From Methyloceanibacter sp. (lineage in GTDB: Bacteria; Pseudomonadota; Alphaproteobacteria; Rhizobiales; Methyloligellaceae), in assembly GCA_030064755.1 (NCBI GenBank), contig JASJEH010000098.1, positions 1-33,212 of the forward strand: a stretch of DNA of 33,212 bases, written 5' to 3'. The notes below the pieces were generated by a model. The model was not told the DNA's origin. It saw only the letters and a list, made by a program, of their open reading frames with translations, and ran no database searches. Below, one piece after another: positions 1 to 7,727 of the stretch. A program made the position numbers and the translations under genes. The stretch's first letter is position 1. Every line of letters begins with the position of its first letter.

Positions 1-41
1 CGCCTCGGCAGAATGGTTCAATCTAGCCATGAAAGGCTCTA
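1..41. repeat. Left arm of a 41-bp perfect inverted repeat
   Basis: Bases 1-41 are the exact reverse complement of 27721-27761. Identity stops at base 42 (g here, t at 27720). Because this arm starts at base 1, the repeat may continue outside the window. It ends 22 bp before the start of the Crp/Fnr gene, so it occupies that gene's promoter region. It could be a dispersed repeat, a recombination site or a contig-end artefact; the sequence alone does not decide. Confidence 0.9.
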
Positions 42-63
42 GTCCCTGTTATCATCGAACCTC

Positions 64-765
64 ATGGGCAAGATTGGCGACATAAAGCTCTTCGCCTCGC
101 TTGGCGTGGCAAGCACCAAACGTTTCGCCCCGGCTCTCACCTGGCGCACCTACCCGGCGAACGAGCTGGTCATCGACATGGACGATCCCTCGACAGATGT
201 ACTCTTCGTCGTCAATGGCTCGGTGCGAGTCATCCACCGCGCCGACGACGGGAAGCAGGTCATACTCGGCGAACTGGGATCCGGAACCATGTTTGGGGAA
301 ATGGCAGCCATTGACGGGATCCCCCGCTCAGCAAGCGTCACCACATTGCAAACGTCCTTGATCTGCTCAATGCAGGCGGCGGCGTTCATGGACGTTCTCG
401 CGGACGAACCGGACGTGCGTCACACGGTCCTCAACATGCTGGTGGCACGCATCCGCGCCCTCAACCTGCAACTCTCCGAGCATGCCTACCTGACAGCCTC
501 CGAGCGGCTTTACGCCGAGCTCTTACGCCTGTCGCGTCCGCGCCCGGGCCATAGTGAGCAGCGCAGCATCTCGCCCCCACCGAACCAGCAGGACCTCGCC
601 GAGCGCATCGGCTCGCGCCGCGAGGTGGTCTCCCGCGCTATTCGCGCGCTAGAGAAGGACGGACTCGTTGAAAAGTCGCGCGGCGCACTGGTGTTGACCG
701 ACCCCGGCGCGCTCAACCGGCGCATTTCCCTCGAAGGTCTCTGGGTCAAACTCGACCAGTCGTAA
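64..765 (+). CDS. Crp/Fnr-family transcriptional regulator
   Basis: This 233-residue protein has the Crp/Fnr layout: an N-terminal cyclic-nucleotide-binding beta-roll (about 20-115), a dimerisation helix (about 118-145) and a C-terminal winged helix (about 172-212). The phosphate-binding-cassette signature is visible as FGEM at 77-80 followed by RSAS at 88-91, so it could bind a cyclic nucleotide. There is no N-terminal cysteine cluster, which argues against an oxygen-sensing Fnr with an iron-sulphur cluster. The recognition helix lies in the segment SRREVVSRAIRALEKDGLV. No clear Shine-Dalgarno sequence precedes the ATG. A TATCAT box at 50-55 would place transcription start very close to the ATG, but no good -35 is seen. 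It converges on pntB and its targets cannot be inferred. Confidence 0.93.
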   Translation: MGKIGDIKLFASLGVASTKRFAPALTWRTYPANELVIDMDDPSTDVLFVVNGSVRVIHRADDGKQVILGELGSGTMFGEMAAIDGIPRSASVTTLQTSLICSMQAAAFMDVLADEPDVRHTVLNMLVARIRALNLQLSEHAYLTASERLYAELLRLSRPRPGHSEQRSISPPPNQQDLAERIGSRREVVSRAIRALEKDGLVEKSRGALVLTDPGALNRRISLEGLWVKLDQS

Positions 766-784
766 CGCAATGTCACCGGCGCAT

Positions 785-809
785 GGGCGCCAAGCGAGCC
801 ACGGCGCCC
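785..809. terminator. Small hairpin between convergent genes, possible terminator
   Basis: A 7-bp perfect stem (GGGCGCC at 785-791, GGCGCCC at 803-809) with an 11-nt loop lies between the convergent ends of the Crp/Fnr gene and pntB. Neither side has a clear T-tract, so termination is only a suggestion. Confidence 0.3.
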
Positions 810-842
810 GCGCCACTAGAGCACCCTGTTAGAGGGAATATC

Positions 843-2237
843 CTAAAGTGCTTTGGCGATCTCTTCGGTCATCTTCTTGGCGTCGCCCAGCACCATCATC
901 GTGTTGTCTTTGTAGAAGACGGGATTATCGATACCGGCATAACCGGACGCCAAAGAGCGCTTGTTGAAGAGCACGGTTCCCGACTTCCAGACCTGCAGGA
1001 CGGGCATACCGTAAATGGGCGACGTGGGATCGTCTTCCGCCGCCGGATTGACCACGTCGTTCGCGCCAATGATGTAGACGACATCGGTCTGCGCGAATTC
1101 CGAGTTGATATCCTCAAGCTCGAACACCTCGTCATACGGCACATTGGCCTCGGCCAGCAGCACATTCATGTGCCCGGGCATACGGCCCGCGACCGGGTGG
1201 ATAGCGTATTTGACCTCCACACCTGCCTCTTTGAGGCCATCGGCCATTTCCCGCAAAGCATGCTGGGCTTGGGCCACGGCCATACCGTAGCCCGGCACGA
1301 TGATGACCTTCTCGGCGTTCTTCATCAGGAAGGCCGCATCGTCGGCGGAGCCCAACTTGACCGGCTTCTGTTCGCCGCCCCCAGCGGGCCCGGCGGTCTC
1401 GCCGCCAAAGCCTCCGAGAATGACGCTAATGAAGGACCGGTTCATGCCCTTACACATGATGTAGGACAGGATCGCACCGGACGAGCCAACGAGGGCGCCT
1501 GTAATGATCAGCGCCGTATTGCCCAAGGTGAAACCGATGCCGGCGGCTGCCCAGCCCGAGTACGAGTTCAGCATCGAGATCACGACGGGCATGTCGGCAC
1601 CGCCGATGGGGATGATGATCAGCACGCCGAGCAGCAACGACAGCGCGACAATGGCCCAGAAGTAGAACGCCGTCTGCTGCTGGCAGAAAAGCACAACGCA
1701 AACCACCAGCGCGATGCCAAGCGCGATGTTGATCAGATGCCGCGCCGGCAGCGTAATGGGCGCACCCGACATGCGGCCTGAAAGCTTGGCAAAAGCGATG
1801 ACCGACCCGGTGAAGGTGATCGCGCCAATCGCCGCGCCCAAAGACATCTCTATGAGACTGGCCACGCGTATATTGCCAGGCTCGCCGATATGAAACGCAT
1901 CCGGCGCGTAGTAAGCCGCCGCGGCCACGAGCACGGCGGCCATGCCGACCAGTGAATGGAAAGCGGCCACGAGTTCGGGCATGGCCGTCATCGGGATGCG
2001 GCGCGCGATGACCGCGCCAACGGTACCGCCAATGGCAATGCCGCCAACAATCATGACCCAGGAAAGGCCAGAGTCGGGACGCGCCACGGCCAGCGTGGTC
2101 ACAACGGCAATGGCCATACCGGCCATGCCCATGTAGTTGCCTCGGCGAGAAGTCTCGGGCGAGGACAAGCCGCGAAGCGCCAGGATGAAGAGGACGCCCG
2201 AGATCAGATAGAGCAGAACAACGAGTTCGGAGGACAT
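843..2237 (-). CDS. pntB: NAD(P) transhydrogenase subunit beta (PntB)
   Basis: Membrane and NADP(H)-binding subunit of the proton-translocating transhydrogenase, which uses the proton-motive force to reduce NADP+ with NADH at the inner membrane. At 464 residues it has the usual length. The first half (about 5-270) is a series of hydrophobic helices (domain II). The C-terminal third is the soluble NADP-binding domain III, with GYGMAVAQAQ from 316, HPVAGRMPGHMNVLLAEA, a GAND motif and NKRSLASGYAG. A strong Shine-Dalgarno (AGGGGGG) lies about 9 nt before the ATG. It is the last gene of the leftward pntAA-pntAB-pntB operon, 14 bp after pntAB. Confidence 0.98.
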   Translation of the reverse strand: MSSELVVLLYLISGVLFILALRGLSSPETSRRGNYMGMAGMAIAVVTTLAVARPDSGLSWVMIVGGIAIGGTVGAVIARRIPMTAMPELVAAFHSLVGMAAVLVAAAAYYAPDAFHIGEPGNIRVASLIEMSLGAAIGAITFTGSVIAFAKLSGRMSGAPITLPARHLINIALGIALVVCVVLFCQQQTAFYFWAIVALSLLLGVLIIIPIGGADMPVVISMLNSYSGWAAAGIGFTLGNTALIITGALVGSSGAILSYIMCKGMNRSFISVILGGFGGETAGPAGGGEQKPVKLGSADDAAFLMKNAEKVIIVPGYGMAVAQAQHALREMADGLKEAGVEVKYAIHPVAGRMPGHMNVLLAEANVPYDEVFELEDINSEFAQTDVVYIIGANDVVNPAAEDDPTSPIYGMPVLQVWKSGTVLFNKRSLASGYAGIDNPVFYKDNTMMVLGDAKKMTEEIAKAL

Positions 2238-2251
2238 AATCTGCGGCCCCC

Positions 2252-2668
2252 CTAGCGGTCTTTACGCCGGTACATGGCGAGCATGCGCTGCGTCACCAAG
2301 AACCCGCCGAAGATATTGACCGAGGCCAGAACGAGAGCAACGAAGCCCAAAATCTTCGCCAACCAGTTGCCGGAGGACGCCACTGCGTCGCCGGCCTCGA
2401 TAGCGACGGCCAACAGCGCACCGACAACAATCACCGAGGAGACCGCGTTCGTCACCGACATGAGCGGCGTGTGTAGCGCGGGCGTTACGCTCCAAACCAC
2501 GTAGTAGCCGACGAAGACCGCCAGCACGAAAATCGAGAAGTGAGACATGAAGTCGTGGCCGCCCTCTTGCGAGGTGTCCGCCGCAAATGCGGCGCCCATC
2601 CAAAGCGCATCGGAGGCAAGCGCCACTAGGGCAACGATGATCCCCGTCAGAAGGGTCCTGGTCGTCAT
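2252..2668 (-). CDS. pntAB: NAD(P) transhydrogenase subunit alpha part 2 (PntAB)
   Basis: This small membrane subunit corresponds to the C-terminal transmembrane part of E. coli PntA, split off as in Rhodospirillum and most alphaproteobacteria. Residues about 42-138 hold the conserved helices, including [20 protein letters not shown] and [16 protein letters not shown]. The first 40 residues are an extra segment that looks like a signal peptide (hydrophobic helix ending AFAAD). An internal ATG at 2548 (MSHFSIF) would give a more typical start but has a poorer ribosome site. The ATG at 2668 overlaps the pntAA stop as ATGA, favouring the long form and translational coupling. Confidence 0.95.
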   Translation of the reverse strand: MTTRTLLTGIIVALVALASDALWMGAAFAADTSQEGGHDFMSHFSIFVLAVFVGYYVVWSVTPALHTPLMSVTNAVSSVIVVGALLAVAIEAGDAVASSGNWLAKILGFVALVLASVNIFGGFLVTQRMLAMYRRKDR

Positions 2669-3807
2669 GATGTTTTCCCTCCTGAAACCTGCTCGTTGAC
2701 AATGGCACCATCACGGGCAATCGCCGTACCGGTGGCCACTTCGTCGTCCCAATCGATGGCGAGCTCTTTGGTTTCCTTGTCGATGAAAGGCTCGATAAAC
2801 GCCTGAAGGTTACGCGCATAGAGGCTGGACGCGTTGACCGGCACCTGCCCAGGCAGATTGAGCTGACCGAAAATGCGCACACCTTTATGTTCGGCGATCT
2901 CGCCCGGCTTCGTCAGTTCGGCGTTTCCACCGCGCTCCGCCGCGAGATCCATGATGATGGAACCGGGCCGCATGCTTTCGATCATTGCGGTGGAAATCAG
3001 CTTGGGCGCCGGACGGCCCGGAATCAGCGCCGTCGTGATGACGATGTCCTGGTTCTTGACATGGTCGGCGACCAGCTCAGCCTGCTTCTTCTTGTACTCG
3101 TCGGACATTTCCTTCGCGTAGCCGCCAGAGGTTTCGGCCTGCTTGAACTCCTCGTCCTCAACGGCGATGAATTTCGCGCCCAGAGACTCAACCTGTTCCT
3201 TAGCGGCCGGACGCACGTCCGTGGCGGAGACAATCGCACCCAGACGGCGCGCCGTGGCGATCGCCTGAAGCCCGGCCACGCCCGCGCCCATAACGAAGAC
3301 ACGCGCGGCAGGAACCGTACCCGCCGCCGTCATCATCATGGGAAGCGCACGCTCGAAGGCGGCCGATGCGTCGACGACAGCCTTGTAGCCCGCAAGGTTC
3401 GACTGCGAGGACAAGACGTCCATGCTTTGGGCGCGTGTGATACGCGGCATCAGCTCCATGGAGAAAAGCGACACCCCAGTCTTGGCAAGCGCCTCAAGAC
3501 CGGCCGTATCCGAAAACGGATCCAGCATACCGATCAGGGCCGCGCCCTTCTTCATGGCCTTGGCCACTTCAACAGGAGGACGCCGGACCGTGAAAACCAC
3601 ATCCGCGTCGGCAACCGCATCCTCGTCGCTCTTCGCGATGGAGGCGCCGGCTTCCTTGTAGTCCTCGTCGCTAAAATGAGATCGAAGTCCCGCGCCAGAC
3701 CGTACCGAGATCTTGGCGCCGGCTTTGACCAGCTTCTTGACCGTCTCGGGGGTTATTCCGATCCGAGGCTCGTCCGAGCCCTCCGCAGGTACGCCAATTG
3801 CAATCAT
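2665..3807 (-). CDS. pntAA: NAD(P) transhydrogenase subunit alpha part 1 (PntAA)
   Basis: Soluble NAD(H)-binding subunit (domain I) of the transhydrogenase, related to alanine dehydrogenase. Its 380 residues show the N-terminal AlaDH/PNT domain ([18 protein letters not shown] at the start), the RITRAQSMD segment at 122-130 and the Rossmann dinucleotide motif GAGVAG at 174-179. [17 protein letters not shown] lies in the second half. A good ribosome site (AAGGGAG) lies about 6 nt before the ATG. Its stop overlaps the pntAB start by 4 nt. The 112-bp gap to the upstream cox4-like gene contains an intrinsic terminator, so this operon may have its own promoter at about 3808-3876. Confidence 0.98.
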   Translation of the reverse strand: MIAIGVPAEGSDEPRIGITPETVKKLVKAGAKISVRSGAGLRSHFSDEDYKEAGASIAKSDEDAVADADVVFTVRRPPVEVAKAMKKGAALIGMLDPFSDTAGLEALAKTGVSLFSMELMPRITRAQSMDVLSSQSNLAGYKAVVDASAAFERALPMMMTAAGTVPAARVFVMGAGVAGLQAIATARRLGAIVSATDVRPAAKEQVESLGAKFIAVEDEEFKQAETSGGYAKEMSDEYKKKQAELVADHVKNQDIVITTALIPGRPAPKLISTAMIESMRPGSIIMDLAAERGGNAELTKPGEIAEHKGVRIFGQLNLPGQVPVNASSLYARNLQAFIEPFIDKETKELAIDWDDEVATGTAIARDGAIVNEQVSGGKTS

Positions 3808-3876
3808 CTTGGCTCCCTTTGCTGCGAGCGCGCCAAGCCATCAGGGGCGGTCCGCCGAGCGTTACCGGGTTCTAGG

Positions 3877-3898
3877 AAAAAGAGAGGCCAAGCCTCCC
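3877..3898 (-). terminator. Intrinsic terminator between cox4-like gene and pntAA
   Basis: On the minus strand a 7-bp stem (one G-U pair) with a 3-nt loop (arms 3892-3898 and 3882-3888) is followed at once by five T (3877-3881). It lies 22 bp past the stop of the 47-residue oxidase-subunit gene and 70 bp before pntAA. It should end that short transcript or partly attenuate read-through into pnt. Confidence 0.65.
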
Positions 3899-3919
3899 AG
3901 AAAATCGCCTGCCCAAATC

Positions 3920-4063
3920 TCAAGTGAGGAACAAAGCCATGCCGGCGACGATCGCCAGACAGGCGACGGTGCCCCACAAGAATAGGCCACAGAAGAGCTT
4001 GTACGTGCCGACATGCTCGGCGTAGTCCATATCCGGGTGGCCCTCTTTAGGATCGATTTGCAT
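3920..4063 (-). CDS. aa3-type cytochrome c oxidase subunit IV-like small protein
   Basis: This 47-residue ORF begins MQIDPKEGHPDMDYAEHV and ends in one hydrophobic helix (about 24-46). The DYAEHxxTYxxF segment followed by a single transmembrane helix is the signature of the bacterial aa3-type cytochrome c oxidase subunit IV family (Pfam COX4_pro_2), a very small accessory subunit of the terminal oxidase. A Shine-Dalgarno (AGGGGGA) lies about 8 nt before the ATG. It stands directly upstream of the pnt operon on the same strand, but a terminator-like hairpin separates them. The other oxidase genes are not in the window. Confidence 0.85.
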   Translation of the reverse strand: MQIDPKEGHPDMDYAEHVGTYKLFCGLFLWGTVACLAIVAGMALFLT

Positions 4064-4095
4064 TTGGCTATCCCCCTAAAACTTCTGTCTTGTTG

Positions 4096-4129
4096 GCGAC
4101 GGTTTCGCGCCACTTCGCGACCGCGTCGC
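4096..4129. other. Imperfect hairpin between VOC gene and cox4-like gene
   Basis: Two paired blocks (GCGACG 4096-4101 with CGTCGC 4124-4129; TCGCG 4105-4109 with CGCGA 4116-4120) are separated by a 3x3 internal loop and a 6-nt apical loop. There is no T-tract. It lies after the VOC operon and in the upstream region of the cox4-like gene, so it could be a weak terminator or a leader structure. Confidence 0.35.
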
Positions 4130-4197
4130 ATCCCGGGAAATAGCAGACTAGAGGGCCTGCCGCAATAATTCCTCAGAACGAGGCGGGGCGCTGGAAA

Positions 4198-5115
4198 CTA
4201 ATCCAATAGTACAATCATGTGCCCGTCCGGGTCCCGGATCGCCGCCCCCTGGCGCCCCTCCCCCAGCCCGATGGTGCCATCCGAGACGAACCGGGTTCCG
4301 GCCGCGTTGAGGCGTTGGACCAGCATCGGCAGATCGTCGACCTGATGCACTTGCCGAACCGAAGCCACGTCGTTGGCGCACAGGGGTGCACGGGACGGAG
4401 CCCCTTGTGGCGTCCGGTAGTGAAGCAACTCCACATGGGGCGTCGGCTGATTGAGGGGTTGGAGCGCCACCACATCGACGAGACATCCGCTAAGTCCATC
4501 TAGGTGATCTTGCTCAGGCCCTTGATTGAGAGAATGCCCACCGACGCGCATGCCGAGGAGTTCGGTGTAAAACGCGAGGCTCCGGTCGAGGTCAGATACG
4601 ACGATAGCGGTATGGTCGAAGCCCCGGATCCCAGCGTCACCGCGTTGCCAACGCGTGTCGCCCACGCCCACTGGGAACGAAATCAGTTCAAGGGGGTGTC
4701 CCTCGGGATCGCGAAACTTGAATGCGGTTACGCTGCCCGTGTTGGGCGGCAAGAGGACCGGCCCGCCTGCCGTGACGGTCTCGGGCGCGTGCTGTTCCAG
4801 TCGGGACCACACCACGCCGATATCACCAGCGACCAGGGCCACATGCTCGAACCAGAGATCGTTCGATGCCCGCGGCCTCGGATAAGGGCTCCCGGCCGGA
4901 TCGAACGCGGCGAGTTTCAGGGTTTCTCCTGCAAAGCTGACGTCCGCGGTCCGCATTTTGGTTACGGCGCTGAGTCCAAGCAGCGCATTCCAGCGGGCAT
5001 CCCGAAAGCTCTTTGCCGGCCCCACCTCCAATCCCAACCCCTCGCGAAAAAAGCTTGTCGCGCACTCAAGGTCGGCGACGGTAATGACGACCCTGAGAAG
5101 CCTGGTGACCGGCAT
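4198..5115 (-). CDS. Two-domain VOC/glyoxalase-fold protein
   Basis: The 305-residue protein holds two vicinal-oxygen-chelate repeats: residues about 3-150 (TRLLRVVITVADLECATSFF to HPLELISFPVG) and about 165-305 (FDHTAIVVSDLDRSLAFYTE to DPDGHMIVLLD). The second repeat keeps plausible metal positions (H of FDHTA, E of HVELLH); the first lacks the leading histidine. Such tandem folds occur in extradiol dioxygenases, glyoxalases and resistance proteins, and I cannot name the substrate. It is last in the leftward doxX-cupin-VOC operon, 15 bp after the cupin gene, with a GGGAG ribosome site. Association with DoxX and a cupin suggests oxidative handling of a small or electrophilic metabolite (inference). 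Confidence 0.85.
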   Translation of the reverse strand: MPVTRLLRVVITVADLECATSFFREGLGLEVGPAKSFRDARWNALLGLSAVTKMRTADVSFAGETLKLAAFDPAGSPYPRPRASNDLWFEHVALVAGDIGVVWSRLEQHAPETVTAGGPVLLPPNTGSVTAFKFRDPEGHPLELISFPVGVGDTRWQRGDAGIRGFDHTAIVVSDLDRSLAFYTELLGMRVGGHSLNQGPEQDHLDGLSGCLVDVVALQPLNQPTPHVELLHYRTPQGAPSRAPLCANDVASVRQVHQVDDLPMLVQRLNAAGTRFVSDGTIGLGEGRQGAAIRDPDGHMIVLLD

Positions 5116-5130
5116 GGGAGGCTCCCGCGG

Positions 5131-5622
5131 CTACTCGAATGCGCCGGGCTTGAGGCCGAGCCACTCATCGCCTTCGAGCTGGAACGCCATCAGCGACAGA
5201 AGCTCGTCGCCCACCGTTCCTGAGCGATGCCCGAACCGCCCTTGAGCGTCAGGTTTGGTGGTCTGGTCGCCCCCGAACGATACCTCGCCGGGCCCCATGA
5301 CAACCCGCGTCCCGTCCATGGTCTCAACGAACCATTGGCCGGACAGCGTCACGATCCATTGAGGCTTTGGGTTGGGGTGCCAGTCACCAATCCAGCCAAC
5401 CGGCTGCACAAAGAAGACAATGTTGGCTTTGGCTCTCAACAAGGTCGCAATCCATTCCGGTGCTGCCCTACCGCCGACACTCTGCTCTTTGAACCCGGAA
5501 AACACCGACCGGGTTTGATGCGTAACGCCTTTGTCGTCCGCCCAAACATGCCAATAGGACAGCTGCGGCGGTCCCGCGCCGTCCAGGGAAATCTTGTTGC
5601 CGATCGGATTCACCCCACTCAC
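5131..5622 (-). CDS. Cupin-domain protein
   Basis: A 163-residue single-cupin protein with no signal peptide. The cupin core is seen in residues about 70-150: WIGDWHPNPKPQWIVTLSGQ gives the first motif (the usual metal histidine region, here DWHPNPKPQW), and GPGEVSFGGD followed by FGHRS gives the second, with a histidine. It may bind a metal as an oxygenase, isomerase or sensor, but no specific family is recognised. Its start overlaps the DoxX stop by 4 nt (ATGA), so the two are probably translationally coupled. The VOC gene follows after 15 bp. Confidence 0.82.
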   Translation of the reverse strand: MSGVNPIGNKISLDGAGPPQLSYWHVWADDKGVTHQTRSVFSGFKEQSVGGRAAPEWIATLLRAKANIVFFVQPVGWIGDWHPNPKPQWIVTLSGQWFVETMDGTRVVMGPGEVSFGGDQTTKPDAQGRFGHRSGTVGDELLSLMAFQLEGDEWLGLKPGAFE

Positions 5623-6095
5623 TCCCGATTGAGGCTTGCATGCAAAGAAACACTCTGCCCGCCCATCGTCACCTTCTCGATCTCCTCCTCGGCAGATTGG
5701 AACAATCCGCTAGCGAGCATCACGAAGATCAAGCCGCCAGCCAGCCCGAAGTTCTTGAAGAAGTCCCAAACATGGGGATACCCCTCGCTGTCCGATGACC
5801 AGAACCGCGGATAAGCCCAGAAGTTATGGAACAGGATTGCGGTAACGGCGCAATACCCCGCAAGGACGAAAGCAGCAACTCCGTCGTAAATGCCGAACAC
5901 GATCATTGGCGGCGTCAGCAGTTCGACCGCCATGGCGGGATAGAGCAATGCCGCCCCACCGGGCAACCAGCTCGAGGAAGCCTGCTTCACCGCCGCCGTG
6001 TGATTGATGATCTTGTCGATGAAACTGAGCGGGAAAATCCAGACAAGGAAAATGCGCGCCAACATGGGCAGCGCGTCGTTGATCAGCCAATCCAT
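5619..6095 (-). CDS. DoxX-family membrane protein
   Basis: The 158-residue inner-membrane protein has about four hydrophobic segments (about 8-28, 47-70, 72-92, 115-135) in the DoxX/DoxD arrangement. It shows an early charged motif (FPLSFIDKIINH), GYCAVTAILFHNFWAYP in the third helix region, and an aromatic-rich linker before the last helix (FFKNFGLAGGLIFVML). DoxX-like proteins often sit with oxidoreductases and with redox or thiol metabolism, but their exact chemistry is unsettled. A strong ribosome site (GGAGGGG) precedes the ATG. It is first in the doxX-cupin-VOC operon, and a perfect palindrome lies 24-41 bp upstream. Confidence 0.88.
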   Translation of the reverse strand: MDWLINDALPMLARIFLVWIFPLSFIDKIINHTAAVKQASSSWLPGGAALLYPAMAVELLTPPMIVFGIYDGVAAFVLAGYCAVTAILFHNFWAYPRFWSSDSEGYPHVWDFFKNFGLAGGLIFVMLASGLFQSAEEEIEKVTMGGQSVSLHASLNRE

Positions 6096-6119
6096 CGCCA
6101 GCCCCTCCTTCCGATGAAT

Positions 6120-6136
6120 TTCGCGAGCCTCGCGAA
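6120..6136. promoter_or_regulatory. Palindromic candidate operator upstream of doxX operon
   Basis: TTCGCGAG and CTCGCGAA (6120-6127, 6129-6136) form a perfect 8-bp inverted repeat around a single central base. It sits 25 bp upstream of the doxX ATG, within the 86-bp gap to the ABC1 kinase gene. Size and position suit a dimeric repressor site. No regulator gene is adjacent. Confidence 0.45.
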
Positions 6137-6181
6137 TCCTCAGACATAAGAGAGGGGATCACAACCCTTGTCGGCGATTTG

Positions 6182-7621
6182 TCAGGAACTTGTCGTAACC
6201 GCCTCGGCCTCAGGAAGCGGCACACCGGCTTGGGTGAAGGCGTCCTGCTGACGCCGCGCGATGACGGCCACATCCACGCCACCGAGCGCCTCGTTAAAGA
6301 GGTCGTGGAAGTTCAGCTCCGCACCAAGATGCAAGAACACACCACCAAGGCCAATCGCGGCGCGATCCATAAAGACGAACTCGCGTGGGATGGTAACGGG
6401 GCCCTTGTCTCGCAGGGCCTGGTGAACCCGGAAGGCCTCCTTGCGCCCATACATGCCGGGATCGACATCATCCGCAATCGTACGTACGCGATCGTCGAGC
6501 ATCGGACCGTAAATGAACCTGGCCCAGATGTTCAGGACGTCGATGAGCTCGTCCGACAGGCCCGCAAAGCCCCACGTCTCGTAGGCATGGACGACCAGCG
6601 CCCGATCGTCGTGAAGCAAACCATTGTAAAGATCGACGACGCCTTGAATGAACTTCGGCGCGAAAGTCCGCATACAACCGTAATCGAGAAGGTTGATGCC
6701 GCTCGCTCTGCCTTCGCCGTCCTCAAAGACCGTGTAGTTGCCAAGATGCGGATCACCATGGATGACGCCATAATGGCTGAACGGATACCACCAGGCGCGG
6801 AACATCGCGCGCGCTATGGCGTTGCGATCCGCAAGCGGATGTTTCTTGTACTCAAGTAGCTTCTTGCCCTCGAGCCATGTCATCGTCAGCAAGCGGTCCG
6901 TGGATAGCTCCGGCAGCACCTCGGGGACGCGCACGCGAAGATCGTCGGCGAAGATGCCCCCGTAGAGGCGCGTCATGCACGCTTCCCGGTGGTAATCGAG
7001 CTCCTCGCGAAGACGTTCAGAGAGTTCCTTCAGTGCTTCCGATGTTTCGACCGCGGGCCGCATACGCCGGTGGACCGAGAAGAGCATGCCGAGCTGAACG
7101 AGATCGGCCTCCACCGCCGAGCGCATATCTGGGTATTGCAGCTTGACCGCAAGCGACCGCCCGTCGTGGGCAATGGCCCGGTGTACCTGTCCGAGGGAGG
7201 CAGATGCGGCGGCTTCGTACTCAAAGCTCGCAAACTTGCTCTCCCAATCGGGGCCGAGTTCAGCGGCCATGCGCCGTCTGACGAAGCCCCGGCCCATAGG
7301 CGGTGCATGACTTTGCAGCTTGCCGAGCGCCTCGGCGTATTCAGGCGGCAGCGCGTCCGGGATGGTGGCGAGAAGCTGGGCCACCTTCATAATGGGGCCC
7401 TTAAGACCGCCCAATGCCATGGCGAGGGCGGCGGCCTCCTTTTCGGCCTCCGAGTCCAGCCCGAACAGGCGGCGCCCGGCCATGCGCGCAGCAACACCGC
7501 CAACATTCGCACCGACACGGCCATAGCGCATGGCGCGCGCGCTGAAGCGGTTTTTCTCGGGATCCGTCGTGTCGGACGCGGCCTTAAGCGCATCCCCCGA
7601 CCGGTCGGACAAGTCGTTCAT
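6182..7621 (-). CDS. ABC1/AarF (UbiB-like) atypical kinase
   Basis: A 479-residue member of the ABC1/UbiB/Coq8 protein-kinase-like family, which supports ubiquinone synthesis and lipid-linked functions through ATPase activity. The family-specific KxxQ motif is seen as MKVAQ (K79, Q82), the alanine-rich loop as AAAS (137-140) in place of a glycine-rich loop, and the ATP lysine in LAVK (K160). The catalytic loop is HGDPHLGN (288-295) and the metal motif is DYG (313-315) instead of DFG. It has no C-terminal transmembrane helices of the UbiB type, so it is closer to the soluble ABC1 group. Its start faces the EEP gene across 106 bp. Confidence 0.93.
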   Translation of the reverse strand: MNDLSDRSGDALKAASDTTDPEKNRFSARAMRYGRVGANVGGVAARMAGRRLFGLDSEAEKEAAALAMALGGLKGPIMKVAQLLATIPDALPPEYAEALGKLQSHAPPMGRGFVRRRMAAELGPDWESKFASFEYEAAASASLGQVHRAIAHDGRSLAVKLQYPDMRSAVEADLVQLGMLFSVHRRMRPAVETSEALKELSERLREELDYHREACMTRLYGGIFADDLRVRVPEVLPELSTDRLLTMTWLEGKKLLEYKKHPLADRNAIARAMFRAWWYPFSHYGVIHGDPHLGNYTVFEDGEGRASGINLLDYGCMRTFAPKFIQGVVDLYNGLLHDDRALVVHAYETWGFAGLSDELIDVLNIWARFIYGPMLDDRVRTIADDVDPGMYGRKEAFRVHQALRDKGPVTIPREFVFMDRAAIGLGGVFLHLGAELNFHDLFNEALGGVDVAVIARRQQDAFTQAGVPLPEAEAVTTSS

Positions 7622-7727
7622 GAACTCCGCAGCCCTTCATCTAACGATGGGACACCCCACATATAGGGCGCGAATTCGCTCACGCGATACCCGATCCTCC
7701 GAATATCCTTTCCAGAACAAGATTTTC

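Noticed and set aside
783-1781. 332-codon open frame on the plus strand opposite pntB
   Set aside because: It lies wholly or mostly antisense to a clear pntB, has His/Gly/Arg/Asp-rich shadow composition and shows no family motif.
2887-3927. 346-codon open frame on the plus strand opposite pntAA
   Set aside because: Antisense shadow of pntAA in GC-rich DNA; arginine-rich with no domain signal.
6179-6859. 226-codon frame opposite the ABC1 kinase
   Set aside because: Antisense to the kinase catalytic region, which has all its motifs; no independent signal.
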